A stretch of 54,832 nucleotides of DNA from Firmicutes bacterium UBA5774 (GTDB lineage Bacteria; Bacillota; Clostridia; Peptostreptococcales; Anaerovoracaceae), in contig DIEM01000022.1 in the NCBI GenBank assembly GCA_002418625.1, positions 34,079 through 88,910 of the forward strand, written 5' to 3'. The translations under genes and the position numbers were made by a program. Below, piece after piece: positions 33,944 to 44,306 of this stretch. Each line of letters opens with the position of its first letter. Positions within the stretch are counted from its first letter, which is position 1. Under the pieces are notes generated by a model. It searched no databases and was not told the DNA's origin. It saw only the letters and a list, made by a program, of their open reading frames with translations.

Positions 33944-34942
33944 TTATTTATGTGCTGCCAGATACTTCTCCGCCATGATCCCGGCAACGGCTCCATCCGC
34001 CGCTGCCGTCACGATCTGGCGGATTTGCTTCGTCCGGATATCGCCGGCGGCAAAGACGCCCTCGACGCTTGTCTTCGTATCCTCTCCAGCCTTGATATAG
34101 CCGGCCGGGTCCGTGTCCAGCCACTCTTTGAACAAACCGCTTGCCGGGTCGTAGCCGATATAGACAAATGCTCCTTCCACCGGGAATTCGAACGAATCTC
34201 CCGTTTTCACATCCTCAAGCACCAGGCTCTTAAGCCCATAGCCCGCGTTATTGACCTGCAGCACTATTTTATTGAGCAGGAAGTCGATTTTAGGATTCGC
34301 CTTCGCTTCCTCGACTTCGCTGGCGGCGGCCCTGAAGCCTTCACGCCGGTGAATGATCGTGACACGAGAAGCAAACCTTGTCAAAAATACGGCCTCTTCG
34401 ATGGCGGAGCTGCCGCCGCCGATCACGGCGACATGCTTGTCCTGGTACATGGCGCCGTCACAGGTTGCGCAGTAATGAATGCCGCGCCCTCTCGATTCGC
34501 TTGCTCCCGCGGACTCAAGCTCTCTCGGGCTCGCTCCTGATGCGACGATCACGGTTCGGGCCTGATACTCGCAATCGTCGGTGATGATCGATTTGATATC
34601 ACTCTTAAGATCGACGTTGGTGATTGTTTTAAATTCATCGATCCGGGCGCCGAAGGAAGCCGCCTGATCTCTCATATTGTCCGTGATGGACTGCCCGCTG
34701 ACGGCCCCGCTCGTTCCGGGATAGTTTGCGACATGATAGGTCGATGCGGCCTGGCCGCCGCAAATGCCCTGCTCCAGCAAAACGGTGTCAAGTCTGGCCC
34801 TCGACGCATAGATCGCGGCCGAGAGCCCTGCCGGCCCGCCACCGAGGATCAGCGTATCGCATTCGACCTTCCTGATCCCGGACGTCGAAAGCGCCTCGCG
34901 GTTTATGTTTTCGTTGTTGCTATTGATATTATTGTTGCTCAT
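33944..34942 (-). CDS. trxB: Thioredoxin reductase
   Basis: The roughly 332-residue flavoprotein has the FAD-binding LILGGGPAGLSAAIYA, the redox-active CATCDG (about residue 158), an NADPH-binding VIGGGSSAIEEAVFL, and the final FAD motif GVFAAGDIRTKQIRQI. It reduces thioredoxin-like disulfides with NADPH. I chose the ATG at 34942 with AAAGGAAGA before it. The N-terminus has an asparagine-rich stretch (NNNINSNNENIN) beyond the usual start. It lies downstream of the SLAC1-like channel gene on the same strand, and both may be controlled from the operator at 36010-36029. Confidence 0.92.
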   Translation of the reverse strand: MSNNNINSNNENINREALSTSGIRKVECDTLILGGGPAGLSAAIYASRARLDTVLLEQGICGGQAASTYHVANYPGTSGAVSGQSITDNMRDQAASFGARIDEFKTITNVDLKSDIKSIITDDCEYQARTVIVASGASPRELESAGASESRGRGIHYCATCDGAMYQDKHVAVIGGGSSAIEEAVFLTRFASRVTIIHRREGFRAAASEVEEAKANPKIDFLLNKIVLQVNNAGYGLKSLVLEDVKTGDSFEFPVEGAFVYIGYDPASGLFKEWLDTDPAGYIKAGEDTKTSVEGVFAAGDIRTKQIRQIVTAAADGAVAGIMAEKYLAAHK

Positions 34943-35011
34943 CTTGATCTTCCTTTCGTTCATTGTTACTTTCATAAGAGTTTTATAATCAGCGGATCAC
35001 AGGCTCCGTTT

Positions 35012-35971
35012 TTACTTTTCGCTTTTGCAGATTTCCTTCCTGAGCATTGCCCTGATCGTCATGACCGCAAGCATGGCAATCAGTAAGGCTAGAAGGATCA
35101 TAAGCCCCGTGAATATTATCATATAAATGGCAGCCCCTGCTTCCATGTAAAATAAAGCGGACGCGATCGCGACGGCGGCGATTGGGAAGGAGTAAGCCCA
35201 CCACGAAAGATAGAATTTAATTTTATAGAATTTCCCGGCCTGTGCCACAAGCAGAATGAAAAGAAACACCGCGAAATAATACAAAATCTTGGCAAACGTA
35301 TCGATGCTGCCGGTCAGCTTGACATAGGAAAGAAAGCCCACAGCCGGAGGCGCGATCAGAATGAACATCGTCGGTATCAGCTTTTCCGGCAGCGGATGAT
35401 GGAAAAAAATCCTGTATAGGAAAATAGTCAGGAATGGGATCCAGAATACGATACCCACGCTAAAGAAAAACCATAGGATTTCAGGCGGACCATATTGGAG
35501 GCCTGCGATCGGAACGATCATATTGCCGACAATGGGAATGAACCATGACGGATTGAAATGGTGTATTTCAAATTTCGTCTGCCTTATCCACATCGACATT
35601 ATGACGATCGTCGCAATGAAATGCAGCACCGTCCCTGCGATCCAAAGATAGAAGGCAATCGGATGGCTGACTTCATGAAAAGCGACGCTCAGAAGCAGCA
35701 TGCCGATCGTAATTGTCGGAAAAAAGTTGATGCTGATAGGATTGTTGAAATCGCCCAGCACCGCGGGCAGGAAAAATATCGATTTCGCGATGTATAACAT
35801 GGCAATCGACACAAATAAAGCAGCCACGGCATAAAGGATCACTGTGCTGACCCCATGCCCGTAAGACATCATGGTCTCTGCGCGCTGCACCACGATCGTG
35901 AGGCCCGCAAGCCCCATAATGATCGAAAAGAATGAAATTGGAAAATACTGAAGTCGTGATTCCCGGTTCAT
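35012..35971 (-). CDS. SLAC1/TehA-type anion channel or transporter
   Basis: The 319-residue protein has ten predicted membrane helices and opens with LQYFPISFFSIIMGLAGLTI, the typical start of the C4-dicarboxylate transporter/SLAC1/tellurite-resistance group. It likely moves small anions across the membrane. AGGAGG precedes the ATG. The promoter (TATAAT at 36010-36015, minus strand) overlaps a CsoR-like dyad, suggesting control by a metal- or persulfide-sensing repressor. Co-orientation with thioredoxin reductase points to a thiol/redox context. Confidence 0.85.
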   Translation of the reverse strand: MNRESRLQYFPISFFSIIMGLAGLTIVVQRAETMMSYGHGVSTVILYAVAALFVSIAMLYIAKSIFFLPAVLGDFNNPISINFFPTITIGMLLLSVAFHEVSHPIAFYLWIAGTVLHFIATIVIMSMWIRQTKFEIHHFNPSWFIPIVGNMIVPIAGLQYGPPEILWFFFSVGIVFWIPFLTIFLYRIFFHHPLPEKLIPTMFILIAPPAVGFLSYVKLTGSIDTFAKILYYFAVFLFILLVAQAGKFYKIKFYLSWWAYSFPIAAVAIASALFYMEAGAAIYMIIFTGLMILLALLIAMLAVMTIRAMLRKEICKSEK

Positions 35972-36009
35972 GGCATTACCTCCTGAGGGTTGAATTATTC
36001 AATGAATTC

Positions 36010-36029
36010 ATTATACCCCCCGAAGGTAT
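36010..36029 (-). promoter_or_regulatory. -10 box overlapped by a CsoR-like operator
   Basis: On the minus strand TATAAT (36010-36015) reads toward the SLAC1-like gene. It overlaps ATACCCCCCGAAGGTAT (36013-36029), an ATACC/GGTAT inverted repeat with a C/G tract. This resembles operators of the CsoR/RcnR/CstR repressor family. No such repressor gene is in the window. Confidence 0.4.
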
Positions 36030-36083
36030 TATTAACCACCTTTTTTTGTTTCACTGCGTTTCCGCCACATGAATTCAGTTGTT

Positions 36084-36632
36084 CTACCCAGCAAATCCAA
36101 CCGGCACCTTGCCTTCGATTTTACCAATAATGGTCCTTGCCGCCTGCTCGTCGAAATCGCTGCTGAGCTCTATAAAATCAACGCCTTCGGCAACAAACGC
36201 CGCCGCCGCCGCGCCTGCTTCCTCGATGCTGCCCGTCGCCGCTACATAAGTCGTGAACTCGTCCGACTCCATCACAAGCCTTGCCGGCTGATTCTTGAAG
36301 CTCTTGTTCATGATGATGATACCATAATGGATCATGCTCTCCAGCGCTTCCAATTTCTTCAGCTCTTCAGGCAGATATTTCATATGGCACACGCGCGTCT
36401 GCTCTCCGACCGCCTCCTGAACGATGCCGGCCGCTGCTTCATCGTAATCGCCGCAAAGATCTATGACAGAAACGCCCTCCGCTGCAAGGCCGGCTGCCGT
36501 TTCCGCCGCCATCTCAAGCGAGTGGACGGCATAAAAGCAAGCCTCCGCCTCTGCCGACAAAAGCATGCCGTTATATACAGCAGGCGTCAAGGCTTCAGAG
36601 TTCATGATAAACGCGTATTTTGAAGTTGCCAT
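36084..36632 (-). CDS. Tandem DUF6506-like protein
   Basis: The roughly 182-residue protein consists of two related halves. YAFIMNSEALTPAVYN...VSVIDLCGDYDEAAAGIV (about 5-75) aligns by eye with YGIIIMNKSFKNQPAR...VDFIELSSDFDEQAARTI (about 95-170). The pattern resembles single-copy DUF6506 proteins of about 100 residues, so this appears to be an internal duplication. No function is known; the fold is likely a small alpha/beta ligand-binding unit. I chose the ATG at 36632 (GGAGG upstream). It is divergent from the ABC-F gene. Confidence 0.62.
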   Translation of the reverse strand: MATSKYAFIMNSEALTPAVYNGMLLSAEAEACFYAVHSLEMAAETAAGLAAEGVSVIDLCGDYDEAAAGIVQEAVGEQTRVCHMKYLPEELKKLEALESMIHYGIIIMNKSFKNQPARLVMESDEFTTYVAATGSIEEAGAAAAAFVAEGVDFIELSSDFDEQAARTIIGKIEGKVPVGFAG

Positions 36633-36831
36633 GGGTATACCTCCATTCATTGCTGTGCTAAATATCTCCGTTAAGATTGATTGTAGCATACTTTGCTTGT
36701 TTTTTTCAGGATTTTGTCGTATAATAACGCGGGTGGATGTCGAGCGCACAAGCTGGTGCGCTTTTTTGATTATATCGGCCCCGGCTTAAGCAAGACCGCG
36801 GACCGCAAACGATTTGGAGGAAATATACATC

Positions 36832-38451
<1,620 letters not shown>

Positions 38452-38481
38452 ATACCTCAAAGTCTGAATATCACATAAAAG

Positions 38482-38520
38482 AAGGGCGGATCGGGCATCA
38501 ATGTCCGGATCCGTCCTTTT
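38482..38520 (+). terminator. Terminator of the ABC-F gene
   Basis: AAGGGCGGATC pairs with GGATCCGTCCTT (one G-U pair, central loop around 38493-38507), followed by TTTT on the plus strand. It lies 30 nt after the ABC-F stop codon. Confidence 0.75.
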
Positions 38521-38543
38521 CGCTTTTGGCAAGCTCAGGCCGT

Positions 38544-38648
38544 CGGCTGGCGGCTGGTGGCTGGCGGCTGGCGGCTTGTGATATCTTGTTGTGAAAGCTC
38601 CAGCCAGCGGCTGGCGACTGGCGGCTTATGATATCTTGTTGTGAAAGC
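38544..38648. repeat. CTGGCGG minisatellite with 50-bp direct repeat
   Basis: A 7-bp unit CTGGYGG is repeated four times (about 38548-38575), and a shorter copy follows at about 38611-38624. Each block is followed by GGCTT(G/A)TG and an identical ATATCTTGTTGTGAAAGC (38581-38598 and 38631-38648). The two 18-bp copies are exactly 50 bp apart. The region 38521-38723 contains no gene. It looks like an expanding tandem repeat. Confidence 0.75.
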
Positions 38649-38723
38649 CTGTAAAATCTCGGCAATTTCAGTAAACGCACATGGTCGAAACGTACTGTTT
38701 TTCTAAACAAATACCTCTTTTGT

Positions 38724-39185
38724 TTAGTGTTTTGGCAGCAATTTTATATGCTCAGCCACACCATCCAGCACGACCTCCGCATCAACACTGCCGTTTTCAA
38801 AATCGAAATTCGTCCATTCATCGCTGCTGCTGACACTCTTATGTATGAAAGTTCCTTCCGAAGGCGGCGATTCAAACGAGATCTCCTCCGAGCCGCCCGT
38901 CTGGCCGTTCGTGAAGGAATACGCGAGGTGTTTGGTGTTTTCCAGCAAAGATATATCCTTATTATACGTCAGTACAAACTCGGCAGTCTCTTTTGTATCA
39001 TACTTGTTTTTCCCGTTCTCTGTTGTGATCAACGTGACGACATCGATCCGATATACGGCTTTCCAACTCGCGCTTTCACCTTCAAATTCATAACTTGACT
39101 CTTGCTTCTCCGTACAGCCTGCCGCGACTATCGATAGGACTAAGAGCATTGCAGCGGCCGCTGCCAGTTTCTTCACTGTAATCAT
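38724..39185 (-). CDS. Putative lipoprotein of unknown function
   Basis: The 153-residue product has a signal peptide ending in a lipobox (SIVAAGC at about residues 18-24) and a soluble beta-rich remainder with many charged residues. It should be exported and lipid-anchored. I recognise no domain. It lies just downstream, on the same strand, of the orphan gene at 39215 (29 nt gap), so the two may form a small unit. Confidence 0.65.
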   Translation of the reverse strand: MITVKKLAAAAAMLLVLSIVAAGCTEKQESSYEFEGESASWKAVYRIDVVTLITTENGKNKYDTKETAEFVLTYNKDISLLENTKHLAYSFTNGQTGGSEEISFESPPSEGTFIHKSVSSSDEWTNFDFENGSVDAEVVLDGVAEHIKLLPKH

Positions 39186-39214
39186 TCAATACACTCCTGC
39201 GTTACTTCTTAAAT

Positions 39215-39871
39215 TTACCAATCACCGAAGGCGGTGCCTTTAACGAAATCGACATAGCCTTTCCCTGTAAACGAGGAATTTAGCCGTTTCACATAGATGG
39301 TCGTTCTGGTTTGAATTCCGCTGAAATAATCTTCAATACAATAATAATATGCTTGTGATGGGCCCGAAGTCGTGTATGTCGTTCCGATTACCGGATATGT
39401 CTTCGAATATTTCGCCATGTTCTTCAATGTGCCCATATAACTGCCCCCGGTCCCGTTGATCCAATATTCGCCGTGCTCCACAAATCCCAGGGTCAGCTTG
39501 GTAACTGAAATCTGCGAGTCGGACTTTGAGATGACTCCTCCCTTAATGGATGTTATGCGATAACAGTAATCAATGAACGGATCCGGAGATGCTTTTCTAT
39601 CATAGATCATCGTTGTAAAAAATGTCACATCACAATATATATCCTGGTCTCCTCCCGACAATGCTGTCAACTGAAATGAATCACTCGGCAATGCTCCTGA
39701 AAGAGATGCTATCGGGTTTATATTTCCATCACCTTCTAATTTTACTTTTTTTGTCTGGACAATAAAAGCCTCAAACGTTTCTGAATCGCAATTTTCGGAT
39801 TTTTTTCTTACGTCAATTATGGTCTTTCCGCAAATATCATTGTCTTCCAAAGCAAAAAATTGGTTCGCCAA
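39215..39871 (-). CDS. Hypothetical protein behind an XRE-type operator
   Basis: The 218-residue frame starts at a TTG after an in-frame stop and has no clear ribosome binding site. The next ATG is near residue 88, so the N-terminus is uncertain and could be truncated. It has no signal peptide or recognised domain. The second half is rich in tyrosine, serine and threonine with a beta-rich look (YWINGTGGSYMGTL). A convincing promoter (39898-39926) with an operator shared with the small HTH gene at 53653 supports expression. It may be a phage or cargo remnant. Confidence 0.5.
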   Translation of the reverse strand: MANQFFALEDNDICGKTIIDVRKKSENCDSETFEAFIVQTKKVKLEGDGNINPIASLSGALPSDSFQLTALSGGDQDIYCDVTFFTTMIYDRKASPDPFIDYCYRITSIKGGVISKSDSQISVTKLTLGFVEHGEYWINGTGGSYMGTLKNMAKYSKTYPVIGTTYTTSGPSQAYYYCIEDYFSGIQTRTTIYVKRLNSSFTGKGYVDFVKGTAFGDW

Positions 39872-39882
39872 ATACGTTTAAT

Positions 39883-39926
39883 GTGCGTCTCGCGTACATA
39901 ATAACACAAACTATTCACGATGTCCA
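39883..39926 (-). promoter_or_regulatory. Promoter plus operator shared with the HTH gene at 53653
   Basis: On the minus strand TGGACA (39921-39926), a 17-bp spacer and TATTAT (39898-39903) form a good promoter. It is followed by GTACGCGAGACGCAC (39883-39897). Almost the same arrangement occurs at 53682-53726. The operator is an imperfect dyad of the form GTRCGT-N3-ACGYAC. Confidence 0.65.
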
Positions 39927-39945
39927 TAGCATGGATACCTAAAAG

Positions 39946-39992
39946 GATCGTCTCTGCCGCAACGGCGGCCGCGCACTGGCTGCTAGACGATC
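39946..39992 (-). terminator. Probable terminator after tnaA
   Basis: GATCGTCT (39946-39953) and AGACGATC (39985-39992) form an 8-bp outer stem around a G+C-rich interior, followed on the minus strand by CTTTT. It overlaps the tnaA stop codon. Confidence 0.45.
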
Positions 39993-41359
39993 GGCTCAAG
40001 CCTCGATGTAAAATGCCGGAGGACCTGAGGCTGCCATGTGATCCGGTAGCCCGGTATCCTCGGCGCCCTCTTCTTGATGTCGTATAGGACATCCGCGATA
40101 TAGTCCATATGGGATTGCGTGTAGACCCGTCTTGGAATAGCCAGGCGGCAGAATTCAAATTCGGATCTGAGCTGAAGGCCGGTGTCGGGATCGGTGCCGA
40201 GCATGTAAGAGCCGATATCGCAGGCCCGGATACCGCCTTCCAGGTAAAGTTCCAGCGTCAGGGCCTGGCCCGGGAACCGGTCGTAGGGGATATGCGGCAG
40301 AAGGGCCGAGGCGTCGAGAAATACGGCATGGCCGCCTGTCGGGTATTGGAACGGAATGCCTTTCTCGCGCAGCCGGCTTCCGAGATACTCGACCTGCCCT
40401 ATCCTGTACTTCAGGTAATCGCCGTCGAGCCCTTCGTACAGGCCAATGGCCAGCGCCTCCAGATCCCTGCCCGCGAGTCCGCCGTAAGTCAGAAAGCCTT
40501 CATACGGAACTGTAAGCTTTCGAACCTTGGATGCCAGGTCTTCATTATCACGAACGCCTATGAGCCCGCCTATATTGACAATGGCATCCTTCTTTGCGCT
40601 CATCGTGAAAGCATCCGCATTGCTGAACATTTCAGCCACAATCTGCTTCAGCGTCCACTCCTTGAATTCCTCTTCCCGTTCTTTTATGAAGTATGCATTC
40701 TCAGCATAGCGCGCCGCATCAATGATCATAGGGATGCCGTATCTGTCGGCAAGGGCGCGTGTCCCACGTATATTTTGGATAGAAACCGGCTGGCCGCCGG
40801 CGCTGTTGTTGGTGACCGTCATGATGATCAGGGAAACAGCCTCAGCGCCTTTCTTCTGTATGAAAGCGTCAAGTGCGTCAATATCCATATTGCCTTTGAA
40901 TGGCGCGAATGTGACCGTATCGGCGGCTTCAGGCACCGGAAAATCCACAGCCCTGCCGCCGGCAAGACCTACATGAGCCCGCGTCGTATCAAAATGCGTA
41001 TTTGAAGCGACGTAGGAATCCTGCCGCACCAAAGCCGGAAACAAGACCTTCTCAGCCGCTCTTCCCTGATGCACTGGCTGGGCGAACGAATATCCGAAAA
41101 TATCCCTGACAGCGTCCTGAACCTTATAATATCCTCTGGCGCCGGCATAGGATTCATCTCCCATCATCATTCCCGCCCACTGGCGATCGCTCATGGCGCC
41201 GGTGCCGCTATCCGTCAGAAGATCGATATAAACGTCGTCGGAGCGCAAATTGAAAACATTATAATAAGCTTCCGTCAGGCGCGATTTGCGCTCTTCAGCC
41301 CCCAGCAGCCTGATCGGCTCAACCATTTTTATTTTGAACGGTTCCGGCATATATCTCAT
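39983..41359 (-). CDS. tnaA: Tryptophanase
   Basis: The roughly 458-residue PLP enzyme belongs to the tryptophanase/tyrosine phenol-lyase family: YIDLLTDSGTGAMSDRQWAG, QPVHQGRAAEK, and the PLP lysine in MSAKKDAIVNIGG. The residues FDTTRAH place an aspartate where tryptophanase has Asp137 and tyrosine phenol-lyase has threonine. RYAENAYFIKEREEEFKEWT also follows the tryptophanase pattern. It would split L-tryptophan to indole, pyruvate and ammonia. I chose the ATG at 41359 (GGAGG upstream). It is divergent from a novel regulator and close to an amino-acid permease. Confidence 0.85.
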   Translation of the reverse strand: MRYMPEPFKIKMVEPIRLLGAEERKSRLTEAYYNVFNLRSDDVYIDLLTDSGTGAMSDRQWAGMMMGDESYAGARGYYKVQDAVRDIFGYSFAQPVHQGRAAEKVLFPALVRQDSYVASNTHFDTTRAHVGLAGGRAVDFPVPEAADTVTFAPFKGNMDIDALDAFIQKKGAEAVSLIIMTVTNNSAGGQPVSIQNIRGTRALADRYGIPMIIDAARYAENAYFIKEREEEFKEWTLKQIVAEMFSNADAFTMSAKKDAIVNIGGLIGVRDNEDLASKVRKLTVPYEGFLTYGGLAGRDLEALAIGLYEGLDGDYLKYRIGQVEYLGSRLREKGIPFQYPTGGHAVFLDASALLPHIPYDRFPGQALTLELYLEGGIRACDIGSYMLGTDPDTGLQLRSEFEFCRLAIPRRVYTQSHMDYIADVLYDIKKRAPRIPGYRITWQPQVLRHFTSRLEPIV

Positions 41360-41448
41360 TGTTGTTTCCTCCACTTGCTTTTTGATTTTATACTACCATT
41401 AAAGTATTTGACTTAATATAGTCTTTTTATTGTCTTTATTTCGCTTCC

Positions 41449-41475
41449 CATATTATACAACCCTGGTATAATATG
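41449..41475. promoter_or_regulatory. 10-bp perfect dyad spanning two divergent -10 boxes
   Basis: CATATTATAC-N7-GTATAATATG is a perfect inverted repeat in the tnaA/regulator intergenic region. Its right arm contains a plus-strand extended -10 (TGGTATAAT, TATAAT at 41467-41472). Its left arm contains a minus-strand TATAAT (41452-41457). The two promoters therefore overlap and cannot both be occupied easily, and a dimeric regulator bound there would affect both genes. Confidence 0.6.
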
Positions 41476-41507
41476 AAAGAAAACAGTTCAACAAGGAGGA
41501 AACGGAG

Positions 41508-42860
41508 ATGAAACTCGGCATCATCGGACACCCAAGGACTATCGGAATCATCCGCGATATAATACGACAGATCGACAAGGATATCGTTGCGATTCCATGT
41601 GTCATGGACAGCATGGATCTTGACAGGGCCATTTCATTCATAAAGACCGGCGAAGAGCATCTGGACGGCATCCTTTTCACAGGCAGAATACCTTATGATC
41701 TCGTCAATACCGCCATTTTTTCACACAAGCCCTGGACCTGTGCATACGTCGACAAGGCGCAGCTTTTACAAACGCTAATACAGGCATTCGCGGCCCGAAA
41801 GCTTGATATACGCCGGATCAGCCTTGATTCCTGTGACGAAGATATGGTTTTCAGCGCCTGCGCTTCTTTTGGATACCGTGAAGAGGAGCTCGACCTGCGA
41901 TTCTATCGCGGCGATATCTATTCAGCCGGTTTTCTTGACGATCTCGCTGATTTCCATGAAAATAACATCCGCGTCAACGGTTCCGACTTCTGCATGACCG
42001 GCGTCTCCTCCGTAAACGAAAAACTGGAGGAGCGCGGCATCCCCTGCTTTATGCTGGATCCGACACCGGACAGCGTTCGATCGGCGCTTTCACTTTTGTC
42101 TGGAAAGCAGCGGTCGCGCCTGCGGGAAGACAGCCGGATGGTGGTCCTGTCCATCGAGCAGGACCTCCCCAACGAATATGCGCTTGTACGGGAAAATGAA
42201 TACCTGCTGGCGCTTGAAACCATGAAGATCACCGAGGAGGTCTATTTGTTCGCCCAGCGCATACAGGCGGCGGTGGTGGAACGCGAATTCGGGAAATTCC
42301 TTCTTTTCACGACCCGCAATCTCCTTGAGTTCGAAACCGGCAACCTGCAGCAGCTGAGTCTGCTGAAGCCTCAAAGCGGCCTGCGGTTCGGTACGCTGAG
42401 TGTCGGCATCGGCTATGGGGAAACCGCCCGGGAGGCCAAGTACAATGCCGGCTTGGGCCTGCTTCGGGCAAAAAAAAATGGCGGCAGCCAAGCCTTCAAG
42501 GTTGAGAACAATGCCTATTTCGGGCCCATACAGCCCGAAGCCCCCTCCGGCACGGATCAGCAGAAGGCCCTTCAAATAGACGGACAATTCCAGAAAATTG
42601 CCGATACCGCAGGTATCAGCCTGAACAGTGTGCTGAAGCTGCAGTGGATCATCGATCGGGAAAAGACCGATTCCTTCACAGCCCGGGAACTGGCCGGTCA
42701 TTTTGGCGTGTCGCAGCGCAGCATGCACCGGCTTGTTGAAAAGCTGGAGCACGCAGGCTTTCTTCGCATTGTCGGCCGTAACGTTCGAACGGCAAAAGGA
42801 AGGCCGAGCCGCATCGTGCAGCTCGACCTGAAATCCAAAGCAATGAATGGCAGGGTCTGA
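41508..42860 (+). CDS. Winged-helix regulator with degenerate GGDEF-like domain
   Basis: The 450-residue protein has an N-terminal alpha/beta region of unknown type (1-205). A middle region (about 215-350) ends in SVGIGYGETAREAKYNAGLG and RAKKNGGSQAF, which looks like the last part of a GGDEF domain although no GGDEF motif is present. A C-terminal winged helix follows (about 385-440, FTARELAGHFGVSQRSMHRL). No standard family was recognised. AAGGAGG precedes the ATG. Its divergent promoter overlaps that of tnaA, so it is the best candidate to control tryptophanase and its own expression. Confidence 0.7.
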   Translation: MKLGIIGHPRTIGIIRDIIRQIDKDIVAIPCVMDSMDLDRAISFIKTGEEHLDGILFTGRIPYDLVNTAIFSHKPWTCAYVDKAQLLQTLIQAFAARKLDIRRISLDSCDEDMVFSACASFGYREEELDLRFYRGDIYSAGFLDDLADFHENNIRVNGSDFCMTGVSSVNEKLEERGIPCFMLDPTPDSVRSALSLLSGKQRSRLREDSRMVVLSIEQDLPNEYALVRENEYLLALETMKITEEVYLFAQRIQAAVVEREFGKFLLFTTRNLLEFETGNLQQLSLLKPQSGLRFGTLSVGIGYGETAREAKYNAGLGLLRAKKNGGSQAFKVENNAYFGPIQPEAPSGTDQQKALQIDGQFQKIADTAGISLNSVLKLQWIIDREKTDSFTARELAGHFGVSQRSMHRLVEKLEHAGFLRIVGRNVRTAKGRPSRIVQLDLKSKAMNGRV

Positions 42861-42909
42861 TCCGGCCGGCGATGCCTGATTTGTTTCTCAAGCCCTGATC
42901 CGGCCGGCG
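42857..42909. repeat. Pair of 15-bp direct repeats
   Basis: CTGATCCGGCCGGCG occurs at 42857-42871 and 42895-42909, 38 bp apart, between convergent genes; further GATC/CCGG-rich words follow up to 42955. The CCGGCCGG core is palindromic and each copy can form a short hairpin. Confidence 0.5.
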
Positions 42910-42950
42910 GCAGCAGATCTGGCCCATCGGATACGGTCCATCAGATCCGG

Positions 42951-44306
42951 TCAGGCCTGTACTCCTTCGCCGTTCTTTTTCCGGTAGAAAAAGCCCGCGA
43001 AGATGACGATCAGGCAGATGACGACAAAGATGAAGAACAATGGATTCTGCAAGCCACCATATAGTACAAACAGAGAGCCCAATGTCGCCAGCGCCGGGAA
43101 CAGGACCCCCTTTGCCATGCTCTTGATCTCACCCTTGCGCCAGAGGCGGAACACCTGATAATACAGCGCGATGTAAAGCACGTAACTCATGACGATGGAT
43201 ATCTCGGAGATGTCCGAATTGGCCAGGATGTTGAACTTCATCGTAATGTAATGGAGCAGCCACCAGACCAGCGCGATGACGAACGCAAACAATGACGAAT
43301 TCATCGGCATCTGATAGCGTTCACTGAATTTCGACAATGTTCCTGACATGGGGATCATGCCGCGCAGGCTCAAAGAATAGGGAAGCCTGAGCGATCCAAG
43401 TATCACACCGTTTGCGGTGCCCATGACCGATATGATGACAAAAGCGATGAGGGCTTTGGCCGCCCACGGTCCGAAGAATGCTTCCGCAGCCACATTGACG
43501 CTGGAATCCCCGAGTTCAAGGACCTGCTGCGGACCGACGAAACCGCTGATCCCAATGAAATACATCAGGTAGGCGATCAAAATGAATATCGGCGTCATGA
43601 TCAGCGCTTTCGGCAGATTGCGTTTCGAATTCCTGATTTCATGGGAAATAGAGGTCGACAGGACCCAACCGTCGAAAGCAAAGGCGATCGGGCCGATGGC
43701 TGTGATCCATCCAAGCGTCTTGACGGCTTCCACCGCCTGCGGCGTGGGATCCGTGATGGCTGCCGCCGGATCTCCGAGCAGGAGGCCGGCAATTGCGATC
43801 AAAAAGAGTGGAATAAGCTTTATGACCATCGCGAAGCGCTGAAAGAAACCGCCGAAGCTTGGCGAAAATGTATTAAAAAGGAAGCTGGTCAAATACCATA
43901 TCATTCCGATGCCGATCTGCTGTTCCAGCGAAAGATCCCAGCCAAAAAGAATACCTGTATAGATACCAACGACCCAGGAGACCACGACAGTCAGCGTCGG
44001 ACAATAAATGAATACCTGAAACCAGCCTATTGCGCAGGAAAAGCGATGTCCGACAAACTCGTCGGCATAGGTGATGACCCCGCCGGGCCTGTCGGTGCGC
44101 GACGCGAGCTCGCTGATGGTCAGACAGCCGAATATGATCGCTAAAGCCGCGATGCAGAAGATCACGATGCCCAGGAACACATTGCCGCCGGTGGCGACAA
44201 GTATATTGTCCGTCTTAAAGAAAATCCCCGAGCCGATGACGATCCCGACAATCATGGCGACCGCTGTGAACAGTCCGTATTTAGGCCGATATTCGATATT
44301 GTCCAT
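42951..44306 (-). CDS. APC-family amino-acid permease
   Basis: The 451-residue protein has 12 predicted membrane helices and the APC/LAT start pattern (AVAMIVGIVIGSGIFFKTDN), plus RPGGVITYADEFVG. It would import or exchange amino acids. Nearness to tryptophanase suggests an aromatic amino acid, but the genes are separated by the regulator gene on the other strand, so this is an inference. GGAG lies upstream of the ATG. Confidence 0.87.
   Translation of the reverse strand: MDNIEYRPKYGLFTAVAMIVGIVIGSGIFFKTDNILVATGGNVFLGIVIFCIAALAIIFGCLTISELASRTDRPGGVITYADEFVGHRFSCAIGWFQVFIYCPTLTVVVSWVVGIYTGILFGWDLSLEQQIGIGMIWYLTSFLFNTFSPSFGGFFQRFAMVIKLIPLFLIAIAGLLLGDPAAAITDPTPQAVEAVKTLGWITAIGPIAFAFDGWVLSTSISHEIRNSKRNLPKALIMTPIFILIAYLMYFIGISGFVGPQQVLELGDSSVNVAAEAFFGPWAAKALIAFVIISVMGTANGVILGSLRLPYSLSLRGMIPMSGTLSKFSERYQMPMNSSLFAFVIALVWWLLHYITMKFNILANSDISEISIVMSYVLYIALYYQVFRLWRKGEIKSMAKGVLFPALATLGSLFVLYGGLQNPLFFIFVVICLIVIFAGFFYRKKNGEGVQA

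Noticed and set aside
38544..38648. CRISPR-like array
   Set aside because: The repeats are 7-bp tandem units without unique spacers, and there are no cas genes.
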